From the NCBI GenBank assembly GCA_001820175.1, contig MHOT01000001.1:1-50455 (forward strand): a stretch of DNA of 50,455 nucleotides. Reading direction: 5' to 3'. Position numbers and translations under genes: made by a program. This DNA comes from Candidatus Staskawiczbacteria bacterium RIFCSPHIGHO2_02_FULL_42_22 (GTDB lineage Bacteria; Patescibacteriota; Minisyncoccia; Minisyncoccales; Staskawiczbacteraceae). The notes beneath the pieces are model-generated. The model searched no databases, was not told the origin of the DNA, and saw nothing but the letters and a program-made list of their open reading frames with translations. Shown here piece after piece: positions 8,716 through 16,879 of the stretch (position 1 is the stretch's first letter; each line of letters starts with the position of its first letter).

Positions 8716-9279
8716 TTATATTTTGACTCCGCCGTGAGTTTCCATAAATTCTTTAAAACTTTTGCTACTGGAATCTTTTGGCGAAACGATTGGTATGTCT
8801 TTTAGTTGCCAATCAATATTTAGGTCTGGGTCATTCCATTTTATTTGATATTCTGATTCTGGGGAATAAGGGTTATCCATTTTGCAAATTGCCATGGCAT
8901 TGTCGGTAAGAGAGCAAAAAGCATGGGCGAATCCACGGGGTATGTATAGCATTTTTTTATTTTCCGTGGAAAGTATCGCACTGGCCCATTGGCCTAAGGT
9001 TGGGGAATCTTTTCGCAGGTCCACGAAGACATAGAGTGTTTCTCCGTAAATGACCCGTACTAATTTGGCTTGGGCATAGGGTGGCAACTGTAAATGCAAG
9101 CCGCGGATGGTGCCTTTTTTTAATGAAAAATTTTGATATTCTTTCACCCATATGGTATCAATGCCATGCTCCTTGAAAACCCTATCATCATATGTTTCCA
9201 TTAAAAATCCGCGGAAATCTTCCCTGGCTTCCAGCTGGATTTCAAAAACCCCCCTGATACTCGTTGCTTTAATGGTCAT
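8716..9279 (-). CDS. rmlC: dTDP-4-dehydrorhamnose 3,5-epimerase family (RmlC-like cupin)
   Basis: A 187-residue cupin of the RmlC family, which epimerises C3 and C5 of dTDP-4-keto-6-deoxyglucose. Conserved pieces are DFRGFLMETY (22-31), the catalytic histidine in RGLHLQ (H62), DLRKDSPTLGQW (88-99) and IPRGFAHAF (113-121). The family usually has a catalytic tyrosine in the pattern Y-K near residue 132; here the aligned position reads ICK with C132. That change could alter stereochemistry or leave a single-site epimerase. It heads a minus-strand run with the methyltransferase gene. The symbol is by homology only. Confidence 0.86.
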   Translation of the reverse strand: MTIKATSIRGVFEIQLEAREDFRGFLMETYDDRVFKEHGIDTIWVKEYQNFSLKKGTIRGLHLQLPPYAQAKLVRVIYGETLYVFVDLRKDSPTLGQWASAILSTENKKMLYIPRGFAHAFCSLTDNAMAICKMDNPYSPESEYQIKWNDPDLNIDWQLKDIPIVSPKDSSSKSFKEFMETHGGVKI

Positions 9280-9304
9280 GATAGTATTTTATTTTCTAAA
9301 ATAT

Positions 9305-9313
9305 TGCTATAAT
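9305..9313 (+). promoter_or_regulatory. Extended -10 promoter element for the 9328 gene
   Basis: TGCTATAAT lies 15 bases before ATG 9328, which would give a very short leader. No convincing -35 box is seen. Confidence 0.5.
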
Positions 9314-9327
9314 TTGAAGTAATTAAA

Positions 9328-9876
9328 ATGAATTTCCCTCATGATATTGATATTTCGAAGCTTTCAGGGCAGGAAATCAAGAATCTTGCGGTTTTACTTT
9401 TGAAAAAAATCGCAAAGAGTTATGATCCAAAGAAAGGGATGGGGGTAGAGCTTTTTAATGCTATTGCAAAACTTAAAGTAACCATGACGCCAGAAGCCGT
9501 ATGTTTGAGGTATAATTCCCAAAATGATAAAATTGAAGTATATCTTATACTGCGTTCATTAACCGATACGGCTTATCCTGGCCAGTGGCACTTGCCTGGT
9601 TCAGCCGTGCGTCCAGGTGAAGAAATTGATGATGTTTTTTTACGTTTGGAAAAAAATGAGATAGGTATTCGCATACTATCAAAAAAATTTGTTTTTCATT
9701 CCAATAATCCCACAGAACCAAGAGGGCATTTTTTTTCTTTGATTTTTCTTTGTGTACTTGATAGCGGGGATGGTTATGGTAAATGGTTTTTTGTAGATGA
9801 TCTTCCCGAAAACACCTTAATGCGTCATCGTAGTGTGATTATTCCTGCTATGGTGAAGGAATTTATGCAGAGTTGA
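9328..9876 (+). CDS. Nudix-fold protein with degenerate Nudix box
   Basis: A 182-residue protein whose central part resembles Nudix hydrolases: WHLPGSAVRPGEEIDDVFLR (about 91-110) followed by LEKNEIGI. The family signature GX5EX7REUXEEXGU needs a REXXEE helix, and here the helix reads RLEKNE, so part of the metal-binding glutamate set is missing. It stands alone on the plus strand between divergent minus-strand rml genes. It could be a nucleotide-sugar or NTP hydrolase with altered chemistry, or a non-catalytic Nudix-fold sensor. Confidence 0.7.
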   Translation: MNFPHDIDISKLSGQEIKNLAVLLLKKIAKSYDPKKGMGVELFNAIAKLKVTMTPEAVCLRYNSQNDKIEVYLILRSLTDTAYPGQWHLPGSAVRPGEEIDDVFLRLEKNEIGIRILSKKFVFHSNNPTEPRGHFFSLIFLCVLDSGDGYGKWFFVDDLPENTLMRHRSVIIPAMVKEFMQS

Positions 9877-9892
9877 TGGGTATTGGAATGTA

Positions 9893-10612
9893 CTATTTTT
9901 CTTTATTTTTCATAAATTCCGCGGATTCGAACAATGTTTTAAAAGTCCCCGCATCAGACCAAAAGCTTTTTAAATTCTCATAAGTTGCCGTTCCTTGCTT
10001 GATGTAGAAATTATTTACGTCAGTGATTTCAAGCTCACCTCTTTTAGAGGGTTTTAATGTTTTAATGATGTCGAACACTTGACTGTCGTACATATAAAGT
10101 CCACTGCAGGCCATGGGGGACTTTGGCTGGCTGGGCTTTTCCTCAATCCCTACTAATTTTCCTTGGTTAAATTCTCCGATACCAAACCGATGGGCGTCAG
10201 TAACTTCTTTGAAAAAAAGTTTAGCTCCTTTTTCCTGATGTTTGAAGTTTTCTACGTGTTCTGTCATATTTTCATCAAATATATTATCCCCCAATAAAAC
10301 CACGATCTTATCATGTTCTGCAAAATCTTCTGCCAAACCAAGGGCTTGGGCTATGCCGCCAGAACCTTCCTGGTATGCAAAACGAATTTCCCGCAAGGCG
10401 AATGATTTTCCATTCTTAAGAAGCCGAAGAAAATCTCCCGGATTATTTCCACCCGTTACAATGAGCACATCTTTAATTCCGGCGGCCGCTAAAGTTTCCA
10501 GAGGATAATAAATCATAGGTTTATTATATACCGGCAATAAATGCTTATTGGTAACCATGGTAAGAGGTAGAAGTCTTGTTCCATTACCACCGGCCAAAAT
10601 AATTCCTTTCAT
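9893..10612 (-). CDS. rmlA: Glucose-1-phosphate thymidylyltransferase-like nucleotidyltransferase
   Basis: A 239-residue sugar-1-phosphate nucleotidyltransferase that joins dTTP and glucose-1-phosphate to give dTDP-glucose. The N-terminal signature LAGGNGTRLLPLT (6-18) and the PVYNKPMIYYP segment are typical, and D109 in GDNIF is the metal-binding aspartate. It is about 50 residues shorter than classical RmlA proteins and lacks their C-terminal helical extension, which matches the short RmlA type. Its ATG overlaps the stop of the upstream rmlB homologue by four bases, so rmlB-rmlA form a two-gene unit. Confidence 0.88.
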   Translation of the reverse strand: MKGIILAGGNGTRLLPLTMVTNKHLLPVYNKPMIYYPLETLAAAGIKDVLIVTGGNNPGDFLRLLKNGKSFALREIRFAYQEGSGGIAQALGLAEDFAEHDKIVVLLGDNIFDENMTEHVENFKHQEKGAKLFFKEVTDAHRFGIGEFNQGKLVGIEEKPSQPKSPMACSGLYMYDSQVFDIIKTLKPSKRGELEITDVNNFYIKQGTATYENLKSFWSDAGTFKTLFESAEFMKNKEK

Positions 10613-11721
10613 ATGTTATATTGTTTTTTATAATATTCTAAGTATTCGCCGGTTTTTATTTTTTTCCACCAAGGTTCATTTTGAGTGTACCATAAAATAG
10701 TTTCCCTAATGCCGTCTTCAAACTTTATCTTGGGACTCCATTCCAGTTCGCGAGTTATTTTTTCCGGGTCAAGCAAATAACGCTTATCATGCTGAGGCCT
10801 ATCAGGAACATATGTTTTTAACGTGTGTGGTTTATGTAATATATTTAAAACAATATCGGCGATTTCTTCTATTGATTTTTCAACCAAAGTGCCTATATTA
10901 TATGATTCTCCAATTTTCCCATCTCTTAAAATTATATCAATTGCTCCGCAGTGATCCAAGACATGAATCCATTCTCTGCGGTTCTGACTACTTTTAAAAA
11001 GTGGCAATGGTTTATTTTCTAGCGCATTTGTTACAAATAGGGGGATTATTTTTTCTGGAAATTGATAGGGTCCGTAATTATTAGCGCAGTGGCTAATAGT
11101 TACAGGTAAGTGATAGGTATGGTAATAAGCCATTACGATATGATTTGACGCAGCCTTTGATGCGTTATAGGGAGTTTTAGGAGCATATGGATCAGTTTCT
11201 TTAAACATTTTTTTTTCATCAAGCTCCATATCTCCAAATACCTCACACGTTGATATATGATGAAAACGTTTTATGTTTGCGTCTTTCACTGCTTCTAAAA
11301 GAATTTGAGTGCCCAGTACATTTGTTTTTACAAAAATCCCCGGATCCATGATAGCGCGATCGTTATGCGATTCGGCGGCAAAATTCACAACCCAATCTAT
11401 TCCTTCTAATGCCCGTCTAACTGTTTTGTAGTCTGTGATATCTCCCTTGATAAATTTGTAATTGCTGTTACGTTCAACACCGGTTAAATTTTCAAGATTA
11501 CCTGCATACGTTAAAGCATCATAATTAATAACAGTATCATCCGGATATTTCCCAAGCCAATATTTTATAAAATTAGATCCGATAAACCCAGCACCACCTG
11601 TTACTAAAACTGTTTTATTTCCAGCAGATTCATTGTCATTCAAGTTATCTGACAGGTGGTGCTGGGTAAAGCCGGCCCCCCCTGTTACGATTATTTCTTT
11701 ACTCTTGGGTTGATTAGGCAT
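10609..11721 (-). CDS. rmlB: dTDP-glucose 4,6-dehydratase family (RmlB-like) with a duplicated N-terminal glycine motif
   Basis: An extended SDR of the RmlB family that converts dTDP-glucose to dTDP-4-keto-6-deoxyglucose. Typical parts are TGGAGFIGSNF (41-51), NFAAESHNDRA, the YNASK catalytic pair (Y185, K189) and NNYGPYQFPEKIIPLF. The dehydratase acid pair usually written TDE reads TCE (C159, E160). The start is set at ATG 11721; this gives 370 residues with two tandem TGGAGF motifs, at residues 13-18 and 41-46. DNA between them contains a 16-base perfect inverted repeat, so the first copy looks like a rearrangement product. Upstream in-frame codons are repeat E2 and were excluded. Confidence 0.85.
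   Translation of the reverse strand: MPNQPKSKEIIVTGGAGFTQHHLSDNLNDNESAGNKTVLVTGGAGFIGSNFIKYWLGKYPDDTVINYDALTYAGNLENLTGVERNSNYKFIKGDITDYKTVRRALEGIDWVVNFAAESHNDRAIMDPGIFVKTNVLGTQILLEAVKDANIKRFHHISTCEVFGDMELDEKKMFKETDPYAPKTPYNASKAASNHIVMAYYHTYHLPVTISHCANNYGPYQFPEKIIPLFVTNALENKPLPLFKSSQNRREWIHVLDHCGAIDIILRDGKIGESYNIGTLVEKSIEEIADIVLNILHKPHTLKTYVPDRPQHDKRYLLDPEKITRELEWSPKIKFEDGIRETILWYTQNEPWWKKIKTGEYLEYYKKQYNI
11586..11667. repeat. Inverted repeat inside the 5' end of the rmlB homologue
   Basis: ACCCAGCACCACCTGT at 11586-11601 is the exact reverse complement of ACAGGTGGTGCTGGGT at 11652-11667. The first copy encodes the true VTGGAGF motif on the minus strand, and the second is an inverted image lying between two TGGAGF coding stretches. 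Confidence 0.8.
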
Positions 11722-11772
11722 CAATTGATTTTTAGGCGAATAAATTATATCATAATATAATAATTTTGTATT

Positions 11773-11986
11773 CATTGCAATGTGTGTAACCCCTTCACAC
11801 CTCGTGCGCATTCCTGTCGTCATTGCGAGGAGCAGCGACCGCAATCGTGGACGACGTGGCAATCTAAACAAGAGTGACGATGGGATTGTCCCGATGGCTT
11901 TGTGCCATCGAGGATCCTCGATCTCATCGGGACTTCGTCACCCGCGTGCGCATCGCAATGACGGAGCGTGAGGGGTTATTGCAATG
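11773..11986. repeat. Composite CGTCATTGCGAGG element, copy E2
   Basis: Outer arms CATTGCAAT..GTAACCCC and GGGGTTATTGCAATG enclose CGTCATTGCGAGG and CGCAATGACG ends. Inside is a hairpin around CGAGGATCCTCGATC, the same block found in frame within secA. It fills the gap between divergent rmlB and the GT4 gene. No other feature is visible there. Confidence 0.82.
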
Positions 11987-12003
11987 CTATTTTAACGGAA
12001 AAA

Positions 12004-13146
12004 ATGATGTCTGAACAAAAGATAAACGTAGCATTTTTACTTCCAACGCTTGAAACTGGCGGTACTGAAAGAAATGTGGTTAATCTGGTTAATAATATTA
12101 ACACAGAGCACTATGCTACATCTTTGGTACTCGGCAATATTTACGGGGACTTTGTCAGTCAGGTGCGCCGGGAGATTCCGATAATTGATTTGAAAGCTTC
12201 TTATAGCGTAGGACTTTTTTTTGCTTTGGTGCAGTATTTCAAGGTTCAAAAGCCCGATGTCTTCGTATCAGCTTTTCCCCGCATAAATATTATTACTATT
12301 GCTGCGAAAATTTTTTCTGGGGTACATACAAAAATTATTATTACCGAGCATTCGGTTTTTTCTTTTTTGCCGGTTATCGCCAAAACATTTTGGCGCGGGA
12401 TGTTTGCCCGTTTTTTTATGCCAAGCATATGCAATTGGTTGTATCCAAAAGCCGATGCCATTATTTGTGTCTCAAAGGGAATTGCGGATGATATTATAAA
12501 AACCGTAAACCGAGCTTTAAAAATTGTGGTAATATACAATCCGGTGATTGCGGACAATATATACCAATTGGCGCAAGAACCAGTTGACCATCCATGGTTT
12601 TTGGACTCAACTACTCCGATTATTATTGCGGTTGGGCGTTTAGTGGCATGCAAGGATTACCCGACTCTTTTTAAAGCTTTTGATCTGGTGTTAAAAAATC
12701 GCCCTGCTTATTTGGTTATTTTGGGAGAAGGTCCGCAGAGGGAAATATTAACGCAACTTGCCGATCGCATGGGGATTTCCCAAAATGTCGCCTTTTTGGG
12801 TTTTCAAATGAACCCATATGCATATATGAAAAAATCCTCGGTGTTTGTGTTATCTTCCTTGCAAGAAGGATTTGGTAATGTGATAGTTGAGGCCATGGCT
12901 TGCGGCACACCAATAGTTTCTACGAATTGTCCGACCGGTCCTGGTGAAATAATAAAAGATTTACAAAATGGCATATTGGTTCCTGTCGGGGATGAAAAAA
13001 ACATGGCGAACGCAATTTTAAAAGTTTTAAATGATAAAAATTTAGCAGAGAAGTTTTCAGTTGAAGGAAAAAAAAGAGCAGAGTTTTTTTCTATTAAAAA
13101 GAGCGTTAAAGAATACGAAAAAGTTTTCCGGGCATTAATACTATGA
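12004..13146 (+). CDS. Glycosyltransferase family 4
   Basis: A retaining GT-B family 4 glycosyltransferase of about 380 residues. The N-terminal acceptor domain opens with VAFLLPTLETGGTERNVVNL, including the glycine loop. The C-terminal donor domain has IIAVGRLVACKDYPTL and the EX7E region in SLQEGFGNVIVEAMACGTP. ATG 12004 is preferred because homology starts at once; the earlier in-frame ATG at 11968 lies in repeat E2. The stop overlaps the next gene by ATGA. This is the first gene of a nine-kilobase plus-strand glycan operon. Confidence 0.9.
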   Translation: MMSEQKINVAFLLPTLETGGTERNVVNLVNNINTEHYATSLVLGNIYGDFVSQVRREIPIIDLKASYSVGLFFALVQYFKVQKPDVFVSAFPRINIITIAAKIFSGVHTKIIITEHSVFSFLPVIAKTFWRGMFARFFMPSICNWLYPKADAIICVSKGIADDIIKTVNRALKIVVIYNPVIADNIYQLAQEPVDHPWFLDSTTPIIIAVGRLVACKDYPTLFKAFDLVLKNRPAYLVILGEGPQREILTQLADRMGISQNVAFLGFQMNPYAYMKKSSVFVLSSLQEGFGNVIVEAMACGTPIVSTNCPTGPGEIIKDLQNGILVPVGDEKNMANAILKVLNDKNLAEKFSVEGKKRAEFFSIKKSVKEYEKVFRALIL

Positions 13147-14753
13147 TTAACATTTTAAAAGATTTTACCGCGATAGTAACGGATAAAAAGAAAGAGCCGA
13201 TATGTTATGCGGTAATGGCGTCGGCGCTTTTATTTTGTATCATAGGGTTTTTTAATAAGGAATTGGCCGTCGGTTTTTTTGTACTTTTACTGTTAAGTGT
13301 TGTAACAATTTTTACCATATATGAAACTGGCATCAAAGATAAAGAAATATACGCCATTTTTTTAACGGCTCTTTTGGTTCACCTTGCCGCCGTCTTGTTT
13401 ATTTATTACAGGGGGTTTCGACCGTTTGGCGGAGGCGCGGACTTTGCTTTATATGATCAAATAGCCCGGGACATAGCTTACAGATTCAGTCACGGAAATT
13501 TTTCTTTAGATGGTTTATATACCGACCATTTTTTTCCCGTTGTAATCGGAATTTTATATATGTTGACATTTCCTAGCATGATTATCGGTCAGCTTTTTAC
13601 CGTTTGGCTAGCTGCATTTTCTGTTTTATTAACTTATTTAATAGTGCTTCAAATAGGTGGAACAAAAAAAATAGCCCTTTTGACGAGCATTATTATTACC
13701 ATGTATCCAAGTTATTTGTACTTTGGAAGCGTGTTATTAAAAGATACGGTAGTTGTTCCACTTGTTTTAGCGGGAATATTGCTTATTTTAAAAATGGGAA
13801 AAAATTTTTCTTGGGTAACATTTTCGATGTTTTTTATTGTTTTAACATGCTTGATTAATCTTCGTTTTTATATCGGCTATGCTCTTATGTTTAGTTTTAT
13901 TTTTTGCTGGCCATGGTTGTCTGTCTTGAGTGTCAAGAAAAGAATTATATATTGGTTTATTATAATCTTTTTAATAGGATTTTCTCCTCAAATTGCAAAT
14001 AACGGGTATTATGGATTTAGTAGTTTTAAAAGTTTGGCTAACCCAGAAAAGATAACGTATTATAGGGAGATTGTGTATAATAATCCATCGTTAAATCCTC
14101 AACCAATCACTCCTCAACCAACTACGCCAAAACCAACTATATCAAAACCAATTACACCTCCACCAAGCGCTCCGCAACCAACTACGCCAAAACCAACTAT
14201 ATCAAAACCAACTACACCTCCACCAAGCGCTCCGCAACCAACTACCTCTCAACCAACTACCTCTCAACCAAATCCTCTTCAGCAAGAGTTTAATGGGATC
14301 GGGTCAACTTTTGAATTAGAAACCGGATTTGGTAAAGGATTTATTACATTCTTCAAAAATTCTTCCCAATCTTTCTTATACAGTTTATTGGGTCCTTTCC
14401 CTTGGCAATTGCGATACCAAAGACAAATGATGGGTTTGGTGGAGACCATTCCATGGTACATATTAATAATTGTTTCCATGTACGGTTTTGCCAGATTTAT
14501 CAAAAGAAGGGGGATTTTAGAGTTTTTAAAATTTTACAAGTTTAGTTCTCCGTTGTTGTTGTTTGGCATTTTAGCGCTAGGGGCTTTGTCTTTGTATATA
14601 AATAATTACGGAATTATCACAAGAATTCGCATACCCATTTTTATTTGTTTCATTGCAGTAATGTTTATAAGTTTTAATGGTGACCTAGAAAAATTTTATA
14701 GAAACCACCTTCGTAATTTATATAAATTAATCACTCGGTCGGAGAATAAATAA
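13143..14753 (+). CDS. Multi-pass membrane glycosyltransferase-like protein with Pro/Thr repeat loop
   Basis: A 536-residue integral membrane protein with about ten predicted hydrophobic spans. Its layout recalls GT-C type (PMT/ArnT-like) lipid-linked sugar transferases: an early acidic loop GGGADFALYDQIARD after the first three spans, and a later VLLKDTVVVPLVLAG segment. A proline/threonine-rich linker at residues 326-375 (QPTTPKPTISKP and similar) sits between two membrane blocks, probably outside the cell. It is coded by tandem DNA repeats. Family assignment is tentative because no diagnostic catalytic motif can be proven by eye. Tight packing in the glycan operon supports a role in polysaccharide assembly. 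Confidence 0.65.
   Translation: MINILKDFTAIVTDKKKEPICYAVMASALLFCIIGFFNKELAVGFFVLLLLSVVTIFTIYETGIKDKEIYAIFLTALLVHLAAVLFIYYRGFRPFGGGADFALYDQIARDIAYRFSHGNFSLDGLYTDHFFPVVIGILYMLTFPSMIIGQLFTVWLAAFSVLLTYLIVLQIGGTKKIALLTSIIITMYPSYLYFGSVLLKDTVVVPLVLAGILLILKMGKNFSWVTFSMFFIVLTCLINLRFYIGYALMFSFIFCWPWLSVLSVKKRIIYWFIIIFLIGFSPQIANNGYYGFSSFKSLANPEKITYYREIVYNNPSLNPQPITPQPTTPKPTISKPITPPPSAPQPTTPKPTISKPTTPPPSAPQPTTSQPTTSQPNPLQQEFNGIGSTFELETGFGKGFITFFKNSSQSFLYSLLGPFPWQLRYQRQMMGLVETIPWYILIIVSMYGFARFIKRRGILEFLKFYKFSSPLLLFGILALGALSLYINNYGIITRIRIPIFICFIAVMFISFNGDLEKFYRNHLRNLYKLITRSENK
14118..14267. repeat. In-gene tandem repeat: two 60-base units plus two 15-base units
   Basis: Copies at 14118-14177 and 14178-14237 differ at a single base (aatt versus aact) and are each built from four 15-base subunits starting CCAA. 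Two further 15-base units (CCAACTACCTCTCAA) follow at 14238-14267. All lengths are multiples of 15, so gain or loss would keep the frame. Confidence 0.92.
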
Positions 14754-14790
14754 CGATTGAGTTATTTATTCTCCTCCCTCCTTCATAATT

Positions 14791-15735
14791 ATGAAAAAAT
14801 ACTTAATACTTGGAGGCGCTGGGTTCATCGCCTCCCATTTATCCGAGGCGCTTTTGGATCAGGGAAATAAGGTAGTAATTATAGACACATTGTCCGTTAC
14901 GCTTGCCCCAAATCTTACCACTTATAAAATAAATATTGAAAATGCAAAAAAAGTTGCCAGTGTTTTTCAAAAAGAAAAGCCGGATTTTGTATTCCATTTA
15001 GCAGGCGCGATTAATTTAAGAAGAGCAATAACCGACCCGCTTTTTTTAAAAGACCTGGATTTTTTATCACGCACCAAAATTGTTTTAGATGCTTGTATTA
15101 AATATAATGTCAAAAAAATAATTTTCATTTCCAGTGGGGGGGCCATTTATGAAAATGCTACAATAGTTCCCACCAAAGAAGATTATAATGCTCACCCAAC
15201 ATCTTTGTATGGATTAGCAAATTTAGCAATAGAAAAATATATAGAGGCGTACTGCGTTCCTACGGTACATCTTGTGAAGGGAGACAAATATTATCATTTG
15301 GATTTTACTATTGCGCGCGTAAGTAACGCCTATGGGCCAAGGCAATGGCAAAGCGGATTTGTCCCGGCTGTGATTGCAAAAATACTAAACAACGAAAGGC
15401 CGGTTATTTATGGTACAGGAAATCAAACTAGGGATTTTATATACATCGATGATGTTATTGGATTATTAATTGTGCTGGCAGAAAAAGGCAAAAACGATAT
15501 TTACAATGTGGGAAGCGGCAAGGAAGTAAGCTTAAATAAAGTGTTGAAATTAACAGGAGAATTATTGGGTGTTAACATTAAACCGGTGTATAAAAATTCA
15601 AGTATTCAAGAAACTCAAAGAAGCGCAGTAGATATCAAAAAAATAAAAAAGGAATTGGGTTTTATTCCAAAAATTAGTATGAAAGAGGGTTTGCTAAAAA
15701 CCATTGAATCGTTTCAAAAAAATGAGAAACCATAA
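14791..15735 (+). CDS. NAD-dependent epimerase/dehydratase (extended SDR) with Asn in place of the catalytic Lys
   Basis: A 314-residue extended SDR resembling UDP-glucose 4-epimerases. The NAD motif reads GGAGFIASH (8-16), with ISSGGAIY at 113-120 and the conserved ARVSNAYGPRQ and GNQTRDFIYIDDV regions later. In the active-site pattern YxxxK the sequence is YGLAN (Y140, N144), so the lysine appears to be asparagine. The downstream GT4 gene overlaps its 3' end by 14 bases. Probable role: interconversion of a UDP-sugar for the surface glycan. The substitution should be checked against close relatives before assuming full activity. Confidence 0.85.
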   Translation: MKKYLILGGAGFIASHLSEALLDQGNKVVIIDTLSVTLAPNLTTYKINIENAKKVASVFQKEKPDFVFHLAGAINLRRAITDPLFLKDLDFLSRTKIVLDACIKYNVKKIIFISSGGAIYENATIVPTKEDYNAHPTSLYGLANLAIEKYIEAYCVPTVHLVKGDKYYHLDFTIARVSNAYGPRQWQSGFVPAVIAKILNNERPVIYGTGNQTRDFIYIDDVIGLLIVLAEKGKNDIYNVGSGKEVSLNKVLKLTGELLGVNIKPVYKNSSIQETQRSAVDIKKIKKELGFIPKISMKEGLLKTIESFQKNEKP

Positions 15736-16879
15736 AATTTGTTTTGTTGCGGCCGTTGATATAACCATAAAGTTTTTGTTGTTTTCTGAATTGAAATTCT
15801 TTAAAAATAAGGGATATGATGTATGCGTGGTATGTTCTCCGGGCAAGTGGCTTCAAGATATTAAAAAAGAAGGGATAACCGTAAAAGAAATAACCATAAA
15901 AAGAAATATTTTCAGTCCAGTTTCAGATGTGATTTCATTTGTTAAATTATTTCTTTATTTTAGAAAAGAAAGATTTGACCTGGTGCTTACTTATACCCCA
16001 AAGCCAGGACTTTTAGGTTGCCTGGCTGCCAAGGTAGCTGGTGTGCCCATAGTGGCCAACACTATTTTTGGTTATTATTTTCACGAGCGTACATCCTATC
16101 TTAAAAAGCGATTTTTTATTTTTATTGAAAAAGTTTCAGCTAAATGTTGCGATATTGTATTTTTCAGAAATAAAGAGGATTTTGAAACTTCCAAAAAAGA
16201 ACGTATTGTAAAACCCGCTTTGGCAGAATATATTGGCGACGGCATTGATATTGAAAAGTTTAACCGAGTAAGATTTTCACCGGATTTTATCCAAGAAAAA
16301 AAGAAAGAATTGGGAATTAATTTGGGGGTTCCCATCATTGGAATTGTCGCCAGATTGGTGCGTGAAAAAGGATATATGGAACTACTCGCGGCATTTGAGC
16401 GTGTTTTAGTAAAATTTCCTAATGCCTTGCTACTTGTAGTTGGTTCAGCCGATTTGCAAAAAAAAGACAGTGTAGACCCGCGCATCATCAAAAGTTTTGG
16501 CATAGAGAAGAGTACTATATTATTGGGCGAAAGAATCGATGTAGATGAGCTTTTTTCTGTGATGGATATGTTTGTTTTGCCTTCGTATCGAGAGGGTTTT
16601 CCGCACAGTATTATGGAAGCCAGCGCCATGGCGCTTCCCGTTGTAACCACAGATGTTCGGGGATGTCGGAGCGCGGTTGATGGCAATATTACTGGCCTAA
16701 TTGTTCCACCAAAAGATTCAGATGCGCTGGCGCAATCTTTGATAAATCTTTTATCAAATACCGGTGCTGCAAAAAGAATGGGAAAACTGGGTAGAATAAA
16801 AGCACAGCAAGAATTTGATGAAAGAATACTTTTTAGGAAAATGGAAGAAAAAATTAACAAATTGATAAAAAATGCATGA
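15722..16879 (+). CDS. Glycosyltransferase family 4 (PglA/CapM-like)
   Basis: A 385-residue GT-B family 4 enzyme. The N-terminal domain carries HKICFVAAVDITIKFLL and the CSPGKWLQDIKKEGI acceptor-side segment seen in PglA/CapM-like proteins that add the second sugar to a lipid-linked carrier. The donor domain has GIVARLVREKGYMELL and the EX7E motif in YREGFPHSIMEASAMALP. ATG 15722 is chosen because the alternative at 15704 would overlap the previous gene by 32 bases. The stop overlaps the GNAT gene by ATGA. Sequence order with the GNAT, phosphoglycosyltransferase, aminotransferase and dehydratase genes suggests action on an amino-sugar-P-P-polyprenol. Confidence 0.88.
   Translation: MRNHKICFVAAVDITIKFLLFSELKFFKNKGYDVCVVCSPGKWLQDIKKEGITVKEITIKRNIFSPVSDVISFVKLFLYFRKERFDLVLTYTPKPGLLGCLAAKVAGVPIVANTIFGYYFHERTSYLKKRFFIFIEKVSAKCCDIVFFRNKEDFETSKKERIVKPALAEYIGDGIDIEKFNRVRFSPDFIQEKKKELGINLGVPIIGIVARLVREKGYMELLAAFERVLVKFPNALLLVVGSADLQKKDSVDPRIIKSFGIEKSTILLGERIDVDELFSVMDMFVLPSYREGFPHSIMEASAMALPVVTTDVRGCRSAVDGNITGLIVPPKDSDALAQSLINLLSNTGAAKRMGKLGRIKAQQEFDERILFRKMEEKINKLIKNA

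Noticed and set aside
11722..11871. Upstream extension of the rmlB homologue by 50 codons
   Set aside because: The added peptide is translated repeat E2 (RLRSLLLAMTT-like) and has no family match.
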